Below are positions 60,314 to 64,000 of a DNA stretch of 64,000 nucleotides, one piece after another. Origin of the DNA: Bradyrhizobium archetypum (GTDB taxonomy: Bacteria; Pseudomonadota; Alphaproteobacteria; Rhizobiales; Xanthobacteraceae); NCBI RefSeq assembly GCF_013114835.1, contig NZ_JAAVLW010000007.1, positions 124,001-188,000 on the forward strand, read 5' to 3'. Position 1 is the stretch's first letter; each line of letters begins with the position of its first letter. A program made the translations under genes and the position numbers. A model generated the notes under the pieces. That model had not been told where the DNA came from. It saw only the letters and a program-made list of their open reading frames with translations, and ran no database searches.

Positions 60314-60556
60314 CTAGAACTCGGTCTGACGCAGCGAGCCGGTATTGCGCGGCGGCAGATCGTCCGGCGCGAGTGGCGCCGCCATCAGCAGGCGGCCGAA
60401 GGAGGGAACTTGCGACAGCCGCTGCCATTCCTGATAGCTCAAGATCACGGCCTCTCGCTTACCGTGCCCCGTGATGATGGCTGGCTCGCCGCCCACGGCA
60501 TCATCGACCAGTGCTGACAGGCCGGATTTCGCGTCCCGAAGCTGAATTTCACGCAT
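60314..60556 (-). CDS. Phd/YefM-family antitoxin
   Basis: 80 residues from ATG 60556. The N-terminal DNA-binding region MREIQLRDAKSGLSALVDDA and GGEPAIITGHGKREAVILSY are typical of the Phd/YefM fold. The C-terminal tail (RNTGSLRQTEF) would bind the toxin. The linked vapC-like toxin starts six bases downstream but is truncated, so the antitoxin may be left without a partner. Confidence 0.87.
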   Translation of the reverse strand: MREIQLRDAKSGLSALVDDAVGGEPAIITGHGKREAVILSYQEWQRLSQVPSFGRLLMAAPLAPDDLPPRNTGSLRQTEF

Positions 60557-60746
60557 GACGGCCTCGACCAGATGTGACTACAGTTGGCCGCCGCATAAAA
60601 ATCAAGCTCCATCTCTGTCTTTGGGCTCCCTCCCGAATGGGTTTGATGGGCACCTTTCGTTGTTGTTTGGCTTTTTAGGCCTCTGCCCTTGTTGCTGGAG
60701 GGCGGAATTGATTTTCGCTCTATCGAGTCCGCAACTCGCACATTGC
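60557..60746. other. Short gap without recognised feature
   Basis: 190 bases between the antitoxin start and the end of the lipoprotein gene on the same strand. It should hold the antitoxin promoter; I cannot place it. Confidence 0.4.
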
Positions 60747-61535
60747 CTACGGTTGCTTGTTCGAGCGTCGAGCTGCGAGCGGGACTCGAAAGGTCCGGAG
60801 ACGCGCGAGCTCAGGAAAGTTATCCGCAGCACTGACCGAAACCAACCCGACAACCGCGGCCGGAACTTCTTTGCTGACCAGCCGGCTGATGGCGGTGGTT
60901 TGGCCTTTGCTCAATTGGACGTCGGCGGCACCGGCTGCCGCCATCGCGGTCCTGACTCGACTGATCGACGATTCCGAATATCGATCATCGATCGCAATCG
61001 TCTTGCCGACAAGATCGGAGACAGACTTGACGTCGGGACCCGTCACGAGGACGGCCACGAGAGCGTCTAGCGATGTATCCAACGTGGGAACCGACATTCG
61101 CTCCGCGACGGCAGAGGCGGCAGCCACCTGCTCCTCTGTCGTTCGGGCCGGCGGCACGTCGGCCGTTGACTGCGGATCGCTAATGTTTGCTCGTGTCGCC
61201 TGGGAAGCAACGGCGTTGCCCGTCGTCTGCTGGTTCGCTAGCGGCGAAGGAACCGGTATGGGAATGGCAGCTTTCGCGGCGACCTTGATTGGCTTGGATG
61301 TTCGACGGACGGCGTGGTCCGCGAGAGATCGGGGCGACCTGTCGCTGCGCGGGGCGACAGCGGGCTCAGGTTTCGGTGTCGCGGAATCGTTGTCATACGA
61401 TTCAGTTTCAATCGGCACATGAACCGCAGTCAGGCAGGCAAACGCGTTCAGGCCAACGCATGATGACTGCGTTGATGGTTGCCTACTGCAACCGACCAGG
61501 GTCGTAGCCAGCGCGCAAACAAGAAGCGTCCTCAA
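60747..61535 (-). CDS. Lipoprotein with solute-binding-like C-terminal domain
   Basis: 262 residues from TTG 61535, chosen because AGGAGGA lies six bases upstream. The lipobox in LVCALATTLVGCSRQP predicts lipid anchoring. A low-complexity region (about 40-120) leads to a C-terminal half (DALVAVLVTGPDVKSVSDLV, GKTIAIDDRYSESSISRVRT) that looks like one lobe of a periplasmic solute-binding protein of the TAXI/ABC type. Only part of the fold is present, so it may be a sensor rather than a transporter component. No permease gene is adjacent. Confidence 0.72.
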   Translation of the reverse strand: MRTLLVCALATTLVGCSRQPSTQSSCVGLNAFACLTAVHVPIETESYDNDSATPKPEPAVAPRSDRSPRSLADHAVRRTSKPIKVAAKAAIPIPVPSPLANQQTTGNAVASQATRANISDPQSTADVPPARTTEEQVAAASAVAERMSVPTLDTSLDALVAVLVTGPDVKSVSDLVGKTIAIDDRYSESSISRVRTAMAAAGAADVQLSKGQTTAISRLVSKEVPAAVVGLVSVSAADNFPELARLRTFRVPLAARRSNKQP

Positions 61536-61844
61536 TCGATCCTCCTGAGAGGTTGAGTGCGGTCCCGCAATTCTTGCGGCTTGAAGGATGTTGCGCTGGC
61601 TTCTCAAACAATGATGCAAAGCCGTTAAATGCACATTAAGCGTAGGCCACACGCAGCCTTATGCGCCGGCATGGTTAATGCGTGAACCGGTCCCGTCTCG
61701 AACGAACAGAAGCGTTCCGGCGCCATCGCACGGCGTTGTCGCACGCCTGCCTTTTCATTGCTTTCTTCCACGCAGGATTTCGCCACGAATCGGTCGCCAT
61801 CCTCACGCGCTGGGGGTTATTCATCGAGTGATGGAGGATGACCG
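61536..61844. other. Gap between divergent genes
   Basis: 309 bases that must hold divergent promoters for the lipoprotein and the coiled-coil gene. An AT-richer stretch near 61610-61640 is the only visible hint. Confidence 0.4.
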
Positions 61845-62270
61845 ATGGCGAGTATCGAACGACTTCATAGAACTGCGCCGCTGGATTTGGCCAAGCTTGA
61901 GGAGGACGTCGTAGGCAATCTTCCGGCGATCAAGGTCGCCCCATCGGGGCCGATGCCGGATTACGTCGAGCATGAAAAGGGCGTTACGCGCGTCGGCGCG
62001 CTGACCGCCGAGGCTGTGGTGCGTGACTATGAAGCCGCGGCCAAGGAAATCGAAGCGATGGGAGCAGAGCTGATCAGCGCGGCCAAGAAATGCGAGGCAA
62101 TGACCGCCGAAGTGCACAACGCCATCGCCTTCATGCGCGATACCGCAGCCTCGTATCGTGAGGAAGCCAAGAAGATTTTCAAGCGCATCGAAGAATGCTC
62201 GATCTTCACAGAACAGGTTCGGAAGACCTGCGAGACCGTCAAACTCAAGATGATCGAAGGTAAAGTATAA
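61845..62270 (+). CDS. Coiled-coil hypothetical protein
   Basis: 141 residues with a TGGAGGA site before the ATG. From about residue 60 the chain is a continuous charged helix likely to form a coiled coil (AKEIEAMGAELISAAKKCEA, REEAKKIFKRIEECSIFTEQ). There is no signal or membrane segment. The family seems limited to rhizobia and relatives and has no role assigned. Confidence 0.75.
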   Translation: MASIERLHRTAPLDLAKLEEDVVGNLPAIKVAPSGPMPDYVEHEKGVTRVGALTAEAVVRDYEAAAKEIEAMGAELISAAKKCEAMTAEVHNAIAFMRDTAASYREEAKKIFKRIEECSIFTEQVRKTCETVKLKMIEGKV

Positions 62271-62778
62271 TGAGATATCCGGAACATCGATCAGGTTTGC
62301 CGTCCCGACGGGAGGCCATGTTTTTCGAATAGAGTGTGTGAATTGCGGTACAGGCTGATGCCGCGAATCAGCTTAGTTTGCAGTCTTCTCCCTAGACTCG
62401 CACCCGCCGCAAATGGCGGGTCCTCTTTGCGGTGTCCAACAGTCAGAACGGCCTCGCGGCGGGCGCTACTGGTGGCCGCAGACGGCCAAATCCGCGCCCG
62501 CCTGTAACAGCGTTGCACCCTTGGCTGATCCGAGGCGCTCCGAGCGCACGATAATGTTGCAGTTTGGGCCTAGTACAAGCGATTTGCGAGGTGTTCGCGT
62601 GTCCGCAATGCCACGGCGCGCGAATCGTTTGCATGGCGTGCGGGTTCACACCCCTACCGTCGCACCGTTCGCGTAAACTGAGGCCAAGCGGCTGGTGATT
62701 CCGGCTGGCTCCGCCGCCGTTTGGCGCTTCCAGGAAGCTCGATAATTCGACACTACAAAGACCACTCGGAGCATCTTC
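62271..62778. other. Gap with a short tRNA-end-like palindrome
   Basis: 508 bases without a credible gene. At 62538-62549 CTCCGAGCGCAC repeats 12 bases of the tRNA-Leu 3' end, but it is also part of the palindrome GCGCTCCGAGCGC, so chance is likely. Confidence 0.5.
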
Positions 62779-63153
62779 ATGCTGTTTTTGAGCTACACCT
62801 ATCGATTCCTGTCCAATTTCGTCTTCCTGGCGCTGGTGTATTTTGCTCTGAACTTCCTCGAAAAGTACCAGCACCGCGTGGTGGTCGCGATTCTCGTGCT
62901 TGTCTATGCCGGCATGCATGCAGCGTCCGCGCTGCGGTCGTTTCACTTCTTCCAGCGTATTGAACGGCTTGAACTGGAGGCGCGCCGTCTGGTGGCGGCA
63001 CTGGGCGAGGGGCCGAATTCGACCTCGACGCGCAAGCAGGTCATTACCGACGTCAGCTCGCTCCGCCACGCCGGCGAGATCAAGGCCTATATCGACCTGC
63101 TGTTTCTCGCCATCGTCATCCTGCTCTGCCTGGCCAAGATCGTGGCCAGTTGA
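62779..63153 (+). CDS. Three-span membrane protein of unknown function
   Basis: 124 residues. Membrane segments lie at about 8-28 (FLSNFVFLALVYFALNFL), 34-52 (VVVAILVLVYAGMHAASAL) and 105-122 (LLFLAIVILLCLAKIVA), with a soluble loop between the last two. It resembles a rhizobial hypothetical family. It is convergent with the deacetylase gene. Confidence 0.75.
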   Translation: MLFLSYTYRFLSNFVFLALVYFALNFLEKYQHRVVVAILVLVYAGMHAASALRSFHFFQRIERLELEARRLVAALGEGPNSTSTRKQVITDVSSLRHAGEIKAYIDLLFLAIVILLCLAKIVAS

Positions 63154-63225
63154 GGCTCCGATGGTAGGGCGGGGTACCGGCACAGGGAGCTAGTCAAACG
63201 ATCCGATCGACCCGCACCGGATTGA

Positions 63226-64000
63226 TCAGCGCTTTTTTAAGCCGGCAACCCGGACCGATCGGGTATTCCGTTTGGCTTGCGCCGCCGGCTTGGGAGCGCT
63301 CCCGTCGGCGGCTTGCGGCGCAGCCGCAGCCTGTTCGACGGAAGGCGGCTGGGCTGCAGCCGCCTTGCCCTGGCGGCGCGATTTCCCATCAAGCTTGGCG
63401 GAGGAGACTTCTGTTGAGCGCGCCTGCCCGACTGATGCCGTGCGGCGTGCGGACGAAGCCAGCATCGTAACGCGCGTCGATTCCGGGATCTTGTAAATGC
63501 TCGCTGCCGGAGCCGGCAGCACGGCCAGCGCAGGGGTCGGCGCTACCAGTGTTTGCCGCGGCCACGGCGCAATCGGCGCGGAGACGCCGCGGCTGCGGCG
63601 CGGCATGCCAACGTTGGTCGTGTGCCAATCGAGATCGGTCAAGGCCGGGACGGGAAGTGCGGGACCGCCAGCAAATGCGAATCTCGGAACCTTCGGCCAG
63701 CGCGACGTCGCCACTACCTCCGACGCCGGATGCACTTGCCATTGCTGCGGCTCGGTCGGCGTCGCCGGCCGATCGGGGGTTGCCGGCACCACATGGACGA
63801 TGCGATAGCCGCGCGCCTTCAGTTCGTGCAGGATCCTCGGCAGCGCGGCGACCGTGCGCGGCTGAATGTCGTGCAGCAGCAGGATGCCTTTACCCTTGGC
63901 CTCCAGCCGCTTCATCGCGAGCTCATAGACGCGGTTGGCGGAGACGTCACGCCAGTCATCGGCGGGGAAATCGGCGCTCCAGAGCTGGAGCCCCTTGGAA
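63226..64000 (-). CDS. Polysaccharide deacetylase family protein, 3' part (5' end outside window)
   Basis: The frame is open to the window edge and encodes LWSADFPADDWRDVSANRVY followed by GKGILLLHDIQPRTVAALPR, the C-terminal part of a NodB-like deacetylase fold with the conserved His-Asp. A long Pro/Ala/Ser-rich tail (about residues 90-230 of the visible part) with SRRQGKAAAAQPP is unusual and may be disordered or cell-wall-spanning. The catalytic N-terminal half is outside the window. The product would deacetylate surface polysaccharide or peptidoglycan. Confidence 0.87.
   Translation of the reverse strand, partial: SKGLQLWSADFPADDWRDVSANRVYELAMKRLEAKGKGILLLHDIQPRTVAALPRILHELKARGYRIVHVVPATPDRPATPTEPQQWQVHPASEVVATSRWPKVPRFAFAGGPALPVPALTDLDWHTTNVGMPRRSRGVSAPIAPWPRQTLVAPTPALAVLPAPAASIYKIPESTRVTMLASSARRTASVGQARSTEVSSAKLDGKSRRQGKAAAAQPPSVEQAAAAPQAADGSAPKPAAQAKRNTRSVRVAGLKKR

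Noticed and set aside
62538..62549. CTCCGAGCGCAC as a third tRNA-Leu attachment remnant
   Set aside because: Only 12 bases match and they belong to a short self-complementary palindrome, so chance is a sufficient explanation.
1..64000. CRISPR array, insertion sequence or prophage
   Set aside because: I found no regularly spaced repeats, no transposase or integrase gene, and no phage structural gene anywhere in the window.

Overview
The window looks like chromosomal DNA of an alphaproteobacterium in the Bradyrhizobium group (Nitrobacteraceae). The reasons are high GC throughout, a fused indolepyruvate oxidoreductase, many short secreted proteins of types I associate with Bradyrhizobium, GrlR-like and PPC-domain proteins, and dispersed palindromic repeats in almost every gap of the first 11 kb. 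The genus call rests on remembered family resemblance, not on a search.

Layout: 3-2246 is the 3' part of an indolepyruvate ferredoxin oxidoreductase. Two exported TPR proteins follow (2865-5095). A co-directional acyl-CoA cluster occupies 5931-11539: thiolase-like protein, Zn-ribbon/OB-fold partner, MaoC hydratase, SDR, DapA-family lyase and NUDIX hydrolase. Most of its gaps hold palindromic repeats. Next come a PAS histidine kinase (11781), a GrlR-like protein, small secreted proteins, a VOC protein, a frameshifted secreted protein (17512-17887), a pair of overlapping 28-codon ORFs (18218-18387) and an alpha/beta-hydrolase lipoprotein.

The most unusual gene is at 21358-23085. It joins a ClpS-like N-degron adaptor domain, a ClpX-type zinc finger and an AAA+ ATPase in one chain, with no protease domain. 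Beside it lie remnants of a higBA toxin-antitoxin module and tRNA-Arg(TCG). From 23.7 to 37.4 kb there are a CPA2 antiporter with a stress-protein-like tail, a chemoreceptor, a 1-Cys peroxiredoxin, an alkaline-phosphatase-family protein, an internally duplicated membrane protein, a PPC-domain protein, a YciE-like ferritin and a PAP2 phosphatase.

Signalling genes dominate 38.3-53.9 kb: a decayed EAL gene, two PAS kinases with receiver domains, a frameshifted diguanylate cyclase, a GbsR/MarR regulator followed by a DUF4166/epimerase pair, and a LysR/tautomerase divergent pair. Within this stretch lies a three-gene carbon module: biotin-dependent carboxylase, oxaloacetate-decarboxylase-like lyase and acylphosphatase. 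lipB, fliN and tRNA-Leu(GAG) follow.

The last 16 bases of tRNA-Leu recur exactly 4 kb downstream, next to a truncated vapC. This brackets a small candidate island (56042-60093) carrying a VOC protein, an adenylate-cyclase/TPR protein and a SnoaL-like protein. The window ends in a polysaccharide deacetylase that runs off the edge. Three genes (near 17810, 39050 and 46828) are each broken by an apparent single-base indel, so either real decay or residual sequencing error should be considered.
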